Numbered from the stretch's first letter, positions 10,981 through 22,061 are shown. The stretch: 64,000 nt of DNA from Megalobrama amblycephala (GCF_018812025.1 NC_063044.1:73643244-73707243), one strand, 5' to 3'. Notes: generated by a model not told the origin, from the sequence alone. Program-made: numbers and translations.

Positions 10981-11352
10981 TGTCACAGACACGTCAGGTT
11001 CCACCTCACTCCCTTACCCACGCACTCAATCACCAGCATACTAATCACCGCCACCTGAAGATCATCAGCACCGTCATTACCACCAGCACTTAAGCTCCAC
11101 ACTCACACACACTCACTGTCCGGTCTCGTTTGCACTACAGTCAGTTGTATGCTTACCTCAAGGACTCCAAACGCTATACTTACCTGCCTCCATCGTCTCC
11201 ATCGTCTCCAGTGTTCCTCGTGTTCCTACCTGCCTGTGTGTGTGAGTGTCCCAGTCATCCGTCTCCAGCGTCTCCTTCCATCTTCACCTGCAACACTACA
11301 ATAAACCAACTTTACTGCTTTTATCTCTGCCTTCGGTGTCTCTGTTATAACA
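10981..11352 (+). repeat. 5' LTR of the chromovirus (83 bp shorter)
   Basis: This LTR has AATAAACC near its 3' end and ends CTGTTATAACA. Relative to the 3' LTR it lacks about 83 bp between ACACTACAA and AATAAACCAAC. Confidence 0.85.
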
Positions 11353-11382
11353 GAAGACCAGACCATAACAGCATTTATCAGC

Positions 11383-11850
11383 ATGCGCCTCACCGATCCA
11401 TTCCAGGAGCTCGTGGACGCACTGCGCCGAGCACTCACCCCACAACCACCATCACCGTCACCCACCGCCGCTGCTGTGTTCACCAAGCTGGACCTCCGCA
11501 GCGCGTACAACCTCATCCGGATACGCGAGGGGGACGAGTGGAAGACCGCCTTCGTCACGCCCACTGGCCATTATGAATATCTGGTTATGCCGTATGGCCT
11601 GGTCAACGTCCCCTCCGTATTCCAGGATTTCATCCACGAGGTGCTCCGGGAGTTTCTCCACAAGTTCGTGCTGGTGTATATTGACGACATCCTCATCTAC
11701 TCCCGAAGCTTGGCTGAACATCGCCACCACGTTGCGGAGGTCCTCCAACGCTTACGGCAATTCCATCTGTTCCTCAAAGCAGAGAAGTGCTCATTCCATC
11801 AGCCCTCTGTCCACTTCCTGGGTTACGTAATTGATCATCCGGATGGATGA
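11383..11850 (+). pseudogene. Gag start fused in frame to reverse transcriptase
   Basis: ATG at 11383 begins with a gag-like amino terminus ([18 protein letters not shown], then a Pro-rich stretch). At about 11470 it passes without a break into the RT palm ([16 protein letters not shown]). The catalytic YIDDILIYS box is at about 11678-11704, and the frame continues through HFLGYVID before running out at 11850. In intact relatives several hundred residues of gag, protease and RT fingers lie between these parts, so an internal deletion joined them in frame. The frameshift at about 11838 separates it from the rest of pol. Confidence 0.85.
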
Positions 11851-12200
11851 GGGGAAGGTCTCTGCAATCCAGACCTGGCCAACTCCAACCACCATAAAAG
11901 AACTTCAACGCTTCCTCGGATTCTCCAATTTCTATCGCTGCTTCATCAAGAACTACAGTACCATAGCCCACTCACCAACCTGTTACGCAAGCAGCCCAAG
12001 TCTCTGTCCTGGTCCCAGCCTGCCACCAACGCATTTGAGACCCTCAAGAAAGCCTTCACCACCGCTCCCCTCCTCGTCCACCCTAACCCGGACTTGCCTT
12101 TCATCGTGGAGGTGGACGCCTCCACCACCAGAGTGGGAGCGGTCCTGTCGCAGCAGCAGGGGACACCAAGTAGACTCCATCCATGTGTCTTCTTCTCCGC
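11838..12200 (+). pseudogene. RT thumb and RNase H start, frame-broken
   Basis: After the shift near 11838 the pol sequence continues in a second frame ([15 protein letters not shown]). A small loss near 11967 moves it back to the first frame ([14 protein letters not shown], then [18 protein letters not shown], the RNase H start with its first catalytic Asp). A single-base loss near 12197 moves it into the frame of the next segment. Confidence 0.8.
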
Positions 12201-13820
12201 AAGCTCAACCCGGCGGAGGTCAACTATGACATCGGTGACCGTGAGCTCCTGGCAGTCAAGCTTGCCCTGGAAGAATGGAGGCATTGGTTGGAGGGGGCTA
12301 ACCATCCCTTCCAAGTTCTCACTGATCATAAGAACCTTGAGTATCTGAAGGCTGCTAAAAGACTCAACCCTCGCCAAGCTCGTTGGGCCATGTTCTTTTC
12401 ACGGTTCAATTTCTCCATATCCTATCGTCCAGGTTCCAAGAATATAAAAGCTGATGCTCTGTCTCGTCTCCATGCTCCAGAGGAGAGGAATGAAACTCCC
12501 GAAACTATCCTGCCTGAATCGATCTTCGTGAGCCCTATCCAGTGGTTGGAAGAGACCTTACCCTCCTCCAATGCCTCCTCACGCACTCCGCCGGGTTGCC
12601 CCCAAGGCTTGCAGTACATCACACGGACACGATGCACTCCACTCCTGCACACCGTCCACTCTTCACTTGGCACTGGCCACCCGGGGGTCAATGAGACCCT
12701 CTCGTTGCTCAAACAACGCTTCTGGTGGCCCAACATGGCCAACGACGTCAGGAGGTACGTGCAGGGCTGCAGGGAGTGTGCCATCTCCAAGAGCCCACGC
12801 CATCTTCCCACCGGCAAGCTCAATCCTCTGCCCGTTCCTGAGAGACCCTGGTCACACCTGGGAGTGGACTTCGTCACCGATCTCCCCGAGTCTGATGGTC
12901 ACACGTGCATCCTGGTAGTTGTAGACCGCTTCCCCAAAGCCTGCCGTTTGATTCCCCTGGGAGGTCTACCTACCGCCATGACTACTGCAGAACTAATGTT
13001 CAACCATGTCTTTCGTCATTATGGAATCCCCGAAGACATAGTCTCTGACAGAGGGCCCCAATTTATCTCCCGTGTCTGGAAGGCGTTCTTCTCCCTCCTG
13101 GGTGTGACCGTCAGCCTGTCGTCCGGATACCACCCTCAGTCGAACGGGCAGACGGAACGGAAGATCCAGGAGATAGGCCGCTTCCTGCGTACCTTCTGTC
13201 ACGGCCACCAGGACTCCTGGAACCAGTACCTGGGTTGGGCCGAGTACGCACAAAACTCCCTCCGACAAGCCACAACTGGACTGACAGCTTTTCAGTGCGT
13301 ACTCGGCTACCAACCCCCACTGTTCCCCTGGGATGGGGAACCCTCCAACGTTCTGGCAGTCGACTACTGGTTCCGGGAGAGTGAGAGGGTTTGGGACTCA
13401 GCACACCACCAACTGCAGAGGGCCCTGCGCAGACGCAAAATGACAGCCGACCTTCAGCGCTCCAACGCCCCTACCTACCAACCGGGGCAGAAGGTCTGGC
13501 TGTCCACCAGAGACATCAGGATGCGTCTGCCCTGCAAGAAGCTGAGTCCCCGCTTCATTGGCCCGTTCACCATCCTTCGACAGATCAACCCCGTCACTTA
13601 TCGCCTTCAACTCCCTGCACAATACAAAAGAATTCATCCCACCTTTCATGTCTCACTATTAAAGCCTCACCACCCTTCTGTTCTTCCCTCCACAGAACCT
13701 GACGTGGCAGCCGTCGAACCCCCCCTTCCACTCATCCTGGACGATGCTACTGCCTACGTGGTTCGTGAAATTCTGGATTCCCGGCGCCGTGGTGGTCTAC
13801 TGGAATATCTGGTAGACTAG
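12183..13820 (+). pseudogene. RNase H and integrase of the chromovirus, ending inside the chromodomain
   Basis: The 545-codon frame starts within RNase H ([18 protein letters not shown] and [11 protein letters not shown] hold catalytic Glu and Asp). It then has an integrase zinc finger with [10 protein letters not shown] and CRECAIS supplying the His and Cys pairs. The DDE core follows: [16 protein letters not shown], and a [11 protein letters not shown] box with the catalytic Glu. A GPF/Y-like module (FIGPFTILR) and the start of a chromodomain ([14 protein letters not shown]) come next. A TAG at 13818-13820 replaces what is normally Trp in the chromodomain core; the same frame continues with chromodomain-like residues to about 13990. 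Confidence 0.9.
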
Positions 13821-13996
13821 GAAGGTTACGGCCCCGAGGAACGCTCATGGGTCCCCAAGAATGATATCCTTGATCCTAATCTGTTACAGACTTTCCACAC
13901 CAACCACCCAGACAGACCTGCCCCACGCCCTAGAGGACGACCACCACGACGTCGGGGTCCTCGGCCCTCAGGAGTGGGCCGTGGGAGGGGGGGTAC

Positions 13997-14451
13997 TGTC
14001 ACAGACACGTCAGGTTCCACCTCACTCCCTTACCCATGCACTCAATCACCAGCATACTAATCACCGCCACCTGAAGATCATCAGCACCGTCATTACCACC
14101 AGCACTTAAGCTCCACACTCACACACACTCACTGTCCGGTCTCGTTTGCACTACAGTCAGTTGCATGCTTACCTCAAGGACTCCAAACGCTATACTTACC
14201 TGCCTCCATCGTCTCCATCGTCTCCAGTGTTCCTCGTGTTCCTACCTGCCTGTGTGTGTGAGTGTCCCAGTCATCCGTCTCCAGCGTCTCCTTCCATCTT
14301 CACCTGCAACACTACAAAAAAGGACAGTATTACCTCTCATTCTTCTCCAAGACCAGCAAACTCATCATTCACTTACCTGTTGCTCTGCTGATTACCTCAA
14401 TAAACCAACTTTACTGCTTTTATCTCTGCCTCCTGTGTCTCTGTCATAACA
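13997..14451 (+). repeat. 3' LTR of the chromovirus (full length, 455 bp)
   Basis: It is preceded by a purine-rich tract (13981-13993) and is the longer of the two LTRs. It ends CTGTCATAACA directly against the ATAAG target duplicate. Confidence 0.88.
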
Positions 14452-14456
14452 ATAAG

Positions 14457-15003
14457 ACTGATGAGCATTTGAAAAGAAAGAATATTGTTTATCCTGTGGG
14501 TGCAAAAAACGCCAAATATCTGAAATACCATAGGTGGAGAGGAATGACTGTAAATAGGAAGTGGATTTAGATACTATATAACCAGGCCTAGCAGATGACC
14601 TATCCATCCTGGGATCTAGACAAAGATTAAAGTCCCCTCCCAAGATGAGCATGTGTGAATTTAAACAAGGTATCCGTCCGAGGACTCGTGCAAAAAAGTG
14701 TGGATCATCACAGTTTGGAGCATATATATTGGCTAATATAACATTAAGATTATAAAGTAGACCAGTGACTATGACATATCTACCATTGGGGTCAGCCAAA
14801 CTTGAAGAAGGAGTAAAGGAAACACTTTTGTTTATCAAAATTGCAACACCTCTCGCTTTACCCTGAAAAGCTGAGTGAAAAAGCTGCCCCACCCATCCAC
14901 ATTTCAAACGGGCAATATCCAAGGTTTTAAGATGCATTTCTTGAATAAATGCTATTCCTGCACCCATATTTTTCAAGTGCGTAAGAGCCTTCTTCCTTTT
15001 GAC
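14457..15003 (-). pseudogene. L1-like LINE ORF2, endonuclease domain
   Basis: On the minus strand the frame reads KRKKALTHLKNMGAGIAFIQ, then EMHLKTLD with the catalytic Glu. It continues through ANIYAPNCDD and the LGGDFNLCLD box to ...HQSY, where the Ty3 element is inserted. These are the ordered motifs of an APE-type endonuclease, which nicks target DNA for L1 priming. The upstream edge is cut by the Rex1/L2-like LINE at about 15004; the first 11 codons of the ORF are on the far side of that insertion (18312-18344). Confidence 0.88.
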
Positions 15004-15011
15004 TGGGAAAG

Positions 15012-15332
15012 ATGGCGCTCCTTTGTGTGCGACACAGCGTAGCTCTCCGAATCAAGTTCTACTTATATTTTGTATTGATAGCGTTGTTACTGTCCTTTCA
15101 CGTGACATATGTTAGAGCTCATATTAAGTATGATCGAGTGACTTTGTTACAACTAGGAGAATTGAATTATAGAGGTTATTTTGATACAAATGTTCTCGAC
15201 TCCTTCCCGGAGTTACATCTCCACGCTGGAGTGACGCCAGGCCATAACAGGGGGATTTCCTGGCACTGGGAGGTCGACAGGGAAGCGTGGGAGGCGGGGA
15301 GGAGGGGGAGGAAGACTCCGCCGACTGGTTAG
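15012..15332 (+). pseudogene. Amino-terminal part of the Rex1/L2-like ORF, frame-shifted
   Basis: ATG at 15012 opens a hydrophobic start (VLIALLLSFHVTYVR) followed by LLQLGELNYRGYF and a Gly/Arg-rich stretch, as in the amino end of such LINE polyproteins. It stops at 15332 in a frame different from the endonuclease. Readable sequence in the downstream frame begins just before (RRLVSKGWLILPII), so one frameshift near 15315 separates them. Confidence 0.6.
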
Positions 15333-15393
15333 CAAAGGCTGGCTAATTCTTCCGATCATACTTTTTGCCAATGTTCAGTCCTTAGTAAACAAG

Positions 15394-16350
15394 ATGGACA
15401 AACTTTTTTGTCGGATGGCTACACAAAGGTACTTTAAGGACTGTTCCGTTTTATGTTTCTGTGAAACGTGGCTTGGACAGAGGACCCCCGATGAAGCCAT
15501 AACACCGGCAGGCTATACTGTTTACAGGGCTGACCGCAGCGAAACGGAATGCGGTAAAACTCGCGGGGGTGGAACGGCTATCCTCGTCAAACAATCCTGG
15601 AGCACCGACAACATGGTAATATCACAGTCATGTTCTGAAAATGTGGAGTATATTACTGTGAAATGTAGGCCATTTCATTTACCTAGAGAACTACAGTGCG
15701 TTATATTAAGCACAGTGTATATTCACCCTGCAGACAACGAGCATAATGCACTTAAAGAACTGCATGATATGATCAGTAGGCATGAAAACTCATATCCAGA
15801 TGCTGCCATAGTGATATTAGGAGATTTTAATCATTGTGACCTTCGAAATGCGATCCCCAGATATTATCAGTGTGTTAACTTTCCCACGAGGGGAAATCGG
15901 ACTCTGGATAAATGCTATAGCAACATTAGAAATGCGTATACTGCTGTCTCCAAGCCACATTTTGGGAAATGTGATCATCATGCAATTCTACTTCAGCCCA
16001 TTTACATCAGAAGGCTTAAAGCGGATCCAGACACAGTTAGAACTGTGAATATGTGGACTGATACCGCTTTGGAGGAACTGCAGGGCTGTTTGGAGGCCAC
16101 AGATATGAACATTTTTAGAGAAGCCTCAGATAACATCCACGAATATACAGATACTGTCAGCAGCTATATTGAATGGTGTACTTCCATCTGCATTCCTTCC
16201 AGAACTATTAGAGTTCTCCCTAATCAGAAGCCCTGGTTTAATGCGGATGTGAGCATCAAAATTAAAAACCGGAGTATAGCCTTCAAGTCAGGTGATATCA
16301 TGGAGTATAAGCATGCCAGATACGAGGTCCAAAAATCCCAGTATATACCC
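15394..16350 (+). pseudogene. Endonuclease domain of the Rex1/L2-like LINE
   Basis: From MDKLFCRMATQRYFKD the frame shows CFCETWLG (catalytic Glu), RGGGTAILV, ILGDFNHCD (Asp and Asn) and KCDHHAILLQ (terminal Asp-His). The main APE endonuclease motifs are therefore kept. It continues to PNQKPWFNADVSI and KSGDIMEYKHARYEVQK, the linker before RT. The correct frame is lost at about 16330-16390; the open frame runs on to 16527 as unrelated residues. Confidence 0.88.
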
Positions 16351-16391
16351 AGAGACTCGAAAACTGCTACAGAGAAAATAACAGTAGAAGT

Positions 16392-17927
16392 ATGTGGCAA
16401 GGAATACAGTCAGTTACCAATTACAAGAAAGCTACAAACAAAACTGCGATTCAAGACTCCTTTCTATTGGACAATCTTAACACGTTTTATGCTAGATTCG
16501 ACCAAAATAATAGAGACATTCCCCTAAAAGCCCCCTATAATTCAAATGAGACTGTACTGCAGGTGATGCACTCACAGGTCCTTAAAGCTTTGAGGGAGGT
16601 GAATCCTCGTAAGGCTGTAGGACCCGATGGTGTGGCTCAGAGAGTCCTTAAAGTTTGTGCTGAACAGCTGGCGGAGGTGTATATGGACATTTTTAACACT
16701 TCTCTCCTCCAAGGAACAGTTCCACGTATTTTTAAGTCCTCTATTATAGTGCCGGTCCCGAAAAAAACGCACTCAACTGCAATGAATGACTTTAGACCAG
16801 TAGCGCTTACATCAGTCGCCATGAAGTGCATGGAGAAGTTGGTCTTACAGCACATCAATTCTGTGGTTCCAGCAACAGTAGACCCTCTTCAGTTTGCCTA
16901 CCGCTCGAACAGGTCAGTGGTTGACGCGGTGGCACTGGCACTTCACTGTATTTTACAGCACTTGGACACTCATAATACATATGTACGAGTATTGTTCCTG
17001 GACTACAGCTCCGCATTTAACACGATCCGGCCAATGAAGCTGTCCGGCAAAATGATGGAACTGGGAGTACCAACGTCCACCTGTAATTGGATAACAGACT
17101 TCCTTACAGACAGGCCACAGGTGGTGAGGATGGGAAGGAAGGTCTCAGCTAAGTTGACAGTGAGTACAGGAGCCCCACAGGGCTGCTGTCTCAGCCCTAC
17201 ACTTTTTTCATTATATACATATGACTGTGTCACCAACTCGGGCAATAATAACATCGTCATTAAATATGCAGATGATACAACCATCCTTGGCCTCATCAGA
17301 GGAGGTAATGAGTCGACATATAGGGATATGGTTCACAGGGTCACTGTCTATGGGGAGGACAATGATCTTGTTCTTAACATTGATAAAACGAAGGAACTTA
17401 TTCTGGACTTTAGGAGAAGACCTCCTCCCCTACAGCCTTTAACTATTAAGGGGATTGAGGTGGAGCGGACTGACAGCCATACGTTTCTGGGACTTCATAT
17501 CTCTGAAAATCTCAACTGGGCTAAAAACACTGCTGCAACAGTGAAAAGAGCTCAGCAGAGGCTGCACTTTGTCAGGGTATTGAAGAAGGCCGGACTTAAA
17601 GGTCAAACCCTAACCCATGTTTATAAAGGACTCGTTGAGAGTATTCTCACCAGTGGTATCACAGTGTGGTATGGCAGCACCACCCAGGCTGAGAGGAAAT
17701 CATTGCAACGAGTCATTAAAATTGCTGAGAGGGTTATCGGCTCTAACCTCCCCTCCATGGACACCATATACACTCAGCGCTGTAGAAGGAAAGCACAGAG
17801 CATCCTTAAGGACAAACACCACCCAGCCTATGCTTTGTTTAAATGGGTGGACACAGGCTATAACCTGAGGCATCGTAGGCCTGTGAGTATTAGCACCCAC
17901 AAGGCCCGGCTGTTCACAAGACATTAA
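16392..17927 (+). CDS. Reverse transcriptase domain of the Rex1/L2-like LINE
   Basis: The 511-codon frame starts MWQGIQSVTNYKKA, the usual linker segment, and proceeds through RT motifs in order. These are NPRKAVGPDGV, FRPVALTSVAMKCMEKLV, DYSSAFNTI (first Asp), STGAPQGCCLSPTLFSLYT, IKYADDTTI (catalytic ADD) and HTFLGLHIS. A basic carboxy end (RRKAQSILKD, then LRHRRP) ends at TAA 17925-17927. The RT itself shows no stop or shift, so this half is intact even though the full polyprotein is broken upstream. Such enzymes copy the element's RNA at a nicked chromosomal site. Confidence 0.9.
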   Translation: MWQGIQSVTNYKKATNKTAIQDSFLLDNLNTFYARFDQNNRDIPLKAPYNSNETVLQVMHSQVLKALREVNPRKAVGPDGVAQRVLKVCAEQLAEVYMDIFNTSLLQGTVPRIFKSSIIVPVPKKTHSTAMNDFRPVALTSVAMKCMEKLVLQHINSVVPATVDPLQFAYRSNRSVVDAVALALHCILQHLDTHNTYVRVLFLDYSSAFNTIRPMKLSGKMMELGVPTSTCNWITDFLTDRPQVVRMGRKVSAKLTVSTGAPQGCCLSPTLFSLYTYDCVTNSGNNNIVIKYADDTTILGLIRGGNESTYRDMVHRVTVYGEDNDLVLNIDKTKELILDFRRRPPPLQPLTIKGIEVERTDSHTFLGLHISENLNWAKNTAATVKRAQQRLHFVRVLKKAGLKGQTLTHVYKGLVESILTSGITVWYGSTTQAERKSLQRVIKIAERVIGSNLPSMDTIYTQRCRRKAQSILKDKHHPAYALFKWVDTGYNLRHRRPVSISTHKARLFTRH

Positions 17928-18311
17928 GGAGGGAAAAAAGTATCCTATCCCTTGCTTTTAATTACCGTAATGATTAGTTTAATAGTAATCTATTATATTA
18001 AGAGTTCTAGTTTTATACGCATAACATTATCATTATTTATTATAATGTGTATTTATTTAAATTAGGAAAGTTATTTACATACTGTTTCTGTATTTCTTCC
18101 TGTTGTAATTCTTTTAAAATTGACTAGCTGTTCCTTTGTTTTATGCAGAATGTGTATGTGGTGTGTGTATGTATGTATGTATGTACTATTTCTATGTTTA
18201 TGTATTATTTTTAACTTGGTACTTGACTCTTGAGAAACGCATAAGAATTCCAATGTACCTGTACTGAAACGTACCTGTGCAAATGGCAATAAACTTTAAA
18301 CTAAACTAAAC

Positions 18312-19800
18312 ATTCCAGGTGATAATATCAAGTGAGCAAGCCATTAAAGGGCAATATGTATTTTAAGAAAATAGGAAAGTTTCATTGTTAACTTGCATTA
18401 CACATAATTAAATAAGGTGAGTAAAAAAAGATAGCAATAATAATAATATCCTGGCTAAAATTTCCTGAGACAAAGTTCAAAAAAAAGAATTTTGGTCTGT
18501 TAACATTCACAACGATGCACAAAAACCCTCCCAAAAAACCCCTGAACCCCCAGGTGACACCAGCTGCCAGAACAAACAGCACACCTACCCTATCCAATTG
18601 CAGAACTTCCATAAACTCCTTCTAACTAAACTCCACAGAACCACATAATAAAAAAATTAGAATAAAAGGAGATGAAACCTACCACACAAAGAGACAAAAA
18701 AAAAAAAACCACACCCACCCGTCATGCATATTTGTGATTATAAACACGTCAATAGCATGGCTGTAGTGGCAGTGGTTAGCATAGTAAACGATACACAACT
18801 GTTAAAACTTCTTCCAGTTAAAATTGTCCCATACTTCACCCGCTACAAAACAACCTGTTCAGTCCATCTTGAAGTCCTTCACAAACTTTTCAGCCTCGGC
18901 CACAGAGCCAAACATGGAGCGGGTGCCATCTGTTTTGGTGATGCGGAGTCGCGCCGGGTACAACAGCGACGGTCTCAGTCCCATCTTGTATAAGTCCAAC
19001 ATCACCGATTTGTACACCTTTCTCTGGGCAACCACTTCGGGGATGTAGTCTTCGTATATCCAGAACGGCTGGTCCAAGTACTTCAATTCGCCTCTCTTCC
19101 TGGCCACCCGGATCAGCAGATCTTTATTTTGATACCGGTGAAAACAAATGATAACAGGCCGCGGCCTCTCCCCGGGACCAGGTTTGGGGGTCAGGCCGCG
19201 ATGTGCACGATCCAACTCTGGCGGGGAGGGGAAAGTATCTTGCCCAAAAACATCCTGTAACAGCTGTGAAAAGAATTTAGATGGTTGAGGACCTTCAATC
19301 CCCTCTGGTAGACCCACAATGCGCACGTTATTCCGCCTGTTTCTCCCCTCCATGTCCGCTAGCTTAGGCCTGTAGCGTCACACAGTTAGCCTCCACTTTG
19401 GCAAGACGCTGATGGGTAGTTTCGGCATCATCCTCCAGCGATGTCAGGCATTCATGATGGCTATACGATGCCTTTTGAAGTCCATCAAAAGTTGCTTTCA
19501 ATTCTGCAACTAGAGCTGTCCTGTGTTCGGCTAGCAAGGCTGTAATGTCGGCTCGGCTAATAGCTGCAGAGGCAACAGCCTCCGACTCCATTGTTTTTTC
19601 AGTTAATTTACTAGATTTGGGTGGCATAACTGGACAAGATAATAGCGCAGACCTCTCAAGTTGTCTCGAGGGAGTTTCACATCAAAATAAGCAATTAGGT
19701 AGGTTCAATAAGTTAAAGAAAATCGGGCGGTGGATAAACACGTCTCTACCCCATGCTCGCCAAACCGGAAGTCTAGTTTGCTCCACACAAAACATCTTTA
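18312..19800 (-). mobile_element. L1-like LINE, 5' part (5' UTR, ORF1, first codons of ORF2)
   Basis: This is the upstream third of the L1 whose other parts lie at 14457-15003 and 10600-10975. ORF1 is at 18859-19627. ORF2 begins at ATG 18344 (MACSLDIITWN) and is cut after 11 codons by the Rex1/L2-like insertion. The region beyond 19627 is a probable 5' UTR without a clear boundary. An L1 that keeps its 5' end but lacks its 3' end is unusual, since L1 copies are normally 5' truncated. Confidence 0.8.
18859..19627 (-). pseudogene. L1 ORF1 (RNA-binding coiled-coil protein), one frameshift
   Basis: The start MPPKSSKLTEKTMESEAV leads into a coiled-coil-like stretch (ADITALLAEHRTALVAELKA, then LEDDAETTHQRLAKVEAN). 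After a frameshift near 19370 the RRM-like core follows (RRNNVRIVGLPEGIEG), then FFSQLLQDVFG, DRAHRGL, RPRPVIICFHRY and a carboxy domain ending KFVKDFKMD. ORF1 proteins form trimers that coat L1 RNA. About 255 codons in total, close to fish L1 ORF1 size. The shift leaves a stop at 19364 in the first frame. Confidence 0.85.
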
Positions 19801-20269
19801 CACTGAAATAAAGTGAATCCATCAACAGTCAAATAAGAGTCACAGGTCAAATATGATTGACAGCTCACACTAATAACACACCAGTAGATTCAGATATCTA
19901 ATACAATATTTCACTCTTCTGCTGTTAGTTTTCATTCAGGCCCAGAATTCATTTGAAAATGTAAGATCAGCAAAAACATGTTGATTTTCGTGATGTTAAA
20001 GGAGATGGATGTGTGAGTGGAAACTAACTGAGGATGGGGAGGATTCACACACAACTAGATAAATATCACAGTTCAGTGTGTTTCAAATCAATCTGAGGGT
20101 TTTCAGACATTTTAAGAGTTACTATCGTGAGCTTTACAGTGAACCGATGAAGAAAATGTTCCTCAAGTTAGTTTTGCTCTGTTTGTGGCATCTGGATGGT
20201 GAGTTTTAAATGTGTTTTTATGGCTTCAGTTGTGTCTGTTCTGGTACCATGTGATAAATTACTGGTTAA

Positions 20270-22025
20270 CACTCTGAGGTCTGAGGGTATCGCCGGCGAT
20301 ACCACCGTGGTTTTTTTCTTATCAGTGTGAAAGAGACTCAAAATACTCCGTCAATGTTGCACATACAATTAAGAGTTATACACCATTTTAATCTGTGGAA
20401 TATCTTCTTTCATTTGTGTACACTCAGAGTAAAAACAAAATGTTGTGCTTTTTGTAAAATAAAGAAAACTAACATAATGCGTGATCTCTCGTCTCCCTCT
20501 GAACGAAGTCCAATCTGATAGTTTTCAGAAAATGAACTGTAACTTAGTGAATACTAATGACAAAAAAATTACACTTATGTCTAAAAAAACGTTAAGATGT
20601 CAGGTTTTAAAACATATAAGTCAAATCGAAAACAAACCTTCTGTGTTTATGTAATCTGTATGAAAAGAGAGCCATGTCAGAAGTCTGTGATTCAGCTCAT
20701 TATCCGCTAATGCGGCCACGCCCACGGAGCCAGCGCTATTCAGACGTAAATTCAGTCAATACATGCATTCGTCATCTCAATCGTGTATTTATTGTCTTCA
20801 AAAGTGTTTTGAATAGCCATATTCGATCTCTTGCCTCTGTTAGTTCCTTGATTGTCACATGATATGCCTCTTCTTTTACTGAGGCATTTGTGGACAAAAG
20901 GGGCAGAGCGCCCTCCGGCTCAAGTATGAATTAAAAACACAGCATCCAGCGCTCATAATGATGACAATAAATATAGAATAATAAATATTACTCCTCTGTA
21001 TAGAAAATTGATATAAACATATGAGAATCCATCAATATTTCTCCAAATGTGTATGCTTTTAAGCATATTAAGAAATTATAGTCAATATAAGATTTTAAGA
21101 GTCAAAATGTGGAGCTTGAGTCTTAGATCTTTTTAATGATGTATAGTTTGTCAACTGCACATCAACATTTAGGCTCTATAATATAACAAATATAGTAGCC
21201 TATATGAAATGCCCTAGAGGTAGGAATGTTCAGATGCTTTGCATCACAGAAATACATTATATTTTAAAGTATATTAAAATAGAAAACCATTATTTGGTTA
21301 GAGACTTGAGACTTCTTTTAAAAACATTATAATGGCAATGTGTTCAATCTTTTGACTGGTAGTGTAATTTAACATAGGCCTATACAAAATTTTCGTCATA
21401 TCATGTGCAATAATACGTGCATGCATGAGATCACAAAAATCATGTTTTTTTTTTGTCCTGAGTGGACTTTAATCCTGTTATCAGCATGATCACAGAGGGT
21501 TTTTTCACAGCCTACCTGACTGAAAGGCCTCATTAATATGCAAGTCATTTCAGGTCATTATTATTCAATTCTTTTGTCTTCTCAGGTGAGAATCACCCAT
21601 TATACATGAGGATTCACGCCTCCATGCATACTTTGTTTCTTGACCAAAAGTGTCTTAGAAAATTTAAATCTCTCTATTGTTTTATATGAAGGAGTAGGAA
21701 GGATAATTTTTTACATAATTCTGAAGCAAAAACTCTAGTCTACAACCTCCAATACCCAGAATCCTTGTGAACACAGTTTTAATATTTTTTTTTTTGGCCT
21801 TATTTCAGTGACTTAAGTTTTTGGTTTTTTCAATAACCACGCATAAACGTTATTCCTTCAAAAACACAAACATGTACATACATGTTCCTCACATATTATT
21901 CTAGCCTAGTTTGTGCTGAATACAGTGTAATGACACATTTGTCATTAATATGTTTATGAACAACTGAAAAAAGCACAAATGTTAAAACTTCTCCAGGGCC
22001 CCAAAAATCCTCAGACCCCTGAGGG
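20270..22025. mobile_element. piggyBac-type non-autonomous element
   Basis: TTAA flanks both sides (20266-20269 and 22026-22029), the invariant piggyBac target. The ends CACTCTGAGGTCTGAGG and, reversed, CCCTCAGGGGTCTGAGGA are matching terminal repeats, and the left end continues into the dyad ATCGCCGGCGAT. About 1.76 kb with no transposase frame. The homologous intron at 8462-8465 has a single uninterrupted TTAA at the same place, an empty site. Confidence 0.85.
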
Positions 22026-22061
22026 TTAAATTAGTTAGAGAAGATTAACATTCACTGTTAG

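Larger units (their letters stand above)
10981..14451 (+). mobile_element. Ty3/gypsy chromovirus, internally deleted, inserted in an L1
   Basis: LTRs at 10981-11352 and 13997-14451 both start TGTCACAGACACGTCAGG and end ATAACA. The insertion is flanked by ATAAG at 10976-10980 and 14452-14456, a 5-bp duplication. Between them are RT, RNase H, integrase and a chromodomain in Ty3 order, and a purine tract (GGGAGGGGGGG) precedes the 3' LTR. Gag, protease and the RT amino end are missing. At least three frameshifts and one nonsense codon make it non-functional. The LTRs differ by only a few substitutions plus one 83-bp gap, so the insertion is fairly young. Confidence 0.93.
15004..18311 (+). mobile_element. 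Rex1/L2-like non-LTR retrotransposon, nearly full length
   Basis: The element runs from a GC-rich 5' end to a short AAACTAAACTAAAC tail at 18296-18311, typical of LINEs with repeat tails rather than poly(A). It carries endonuclease and reverse transcriptase. It lies in the opposite orientation to the L1 it interrupts, and L1 coding sequence resumes directly on both sides. No clear target duplication is visible; some L1 bases appear lost at the site. The clade (Rex1/Babar versus L2/CR1) is judged from protein style and is not certain. Confidence 0.85.

Noticed and set aside
11130..12918. Additional plus and minus frames inside the chromovirus
   Set aside because: They are shadows of the LTR, RT, RNase H and integrase coding sequence.
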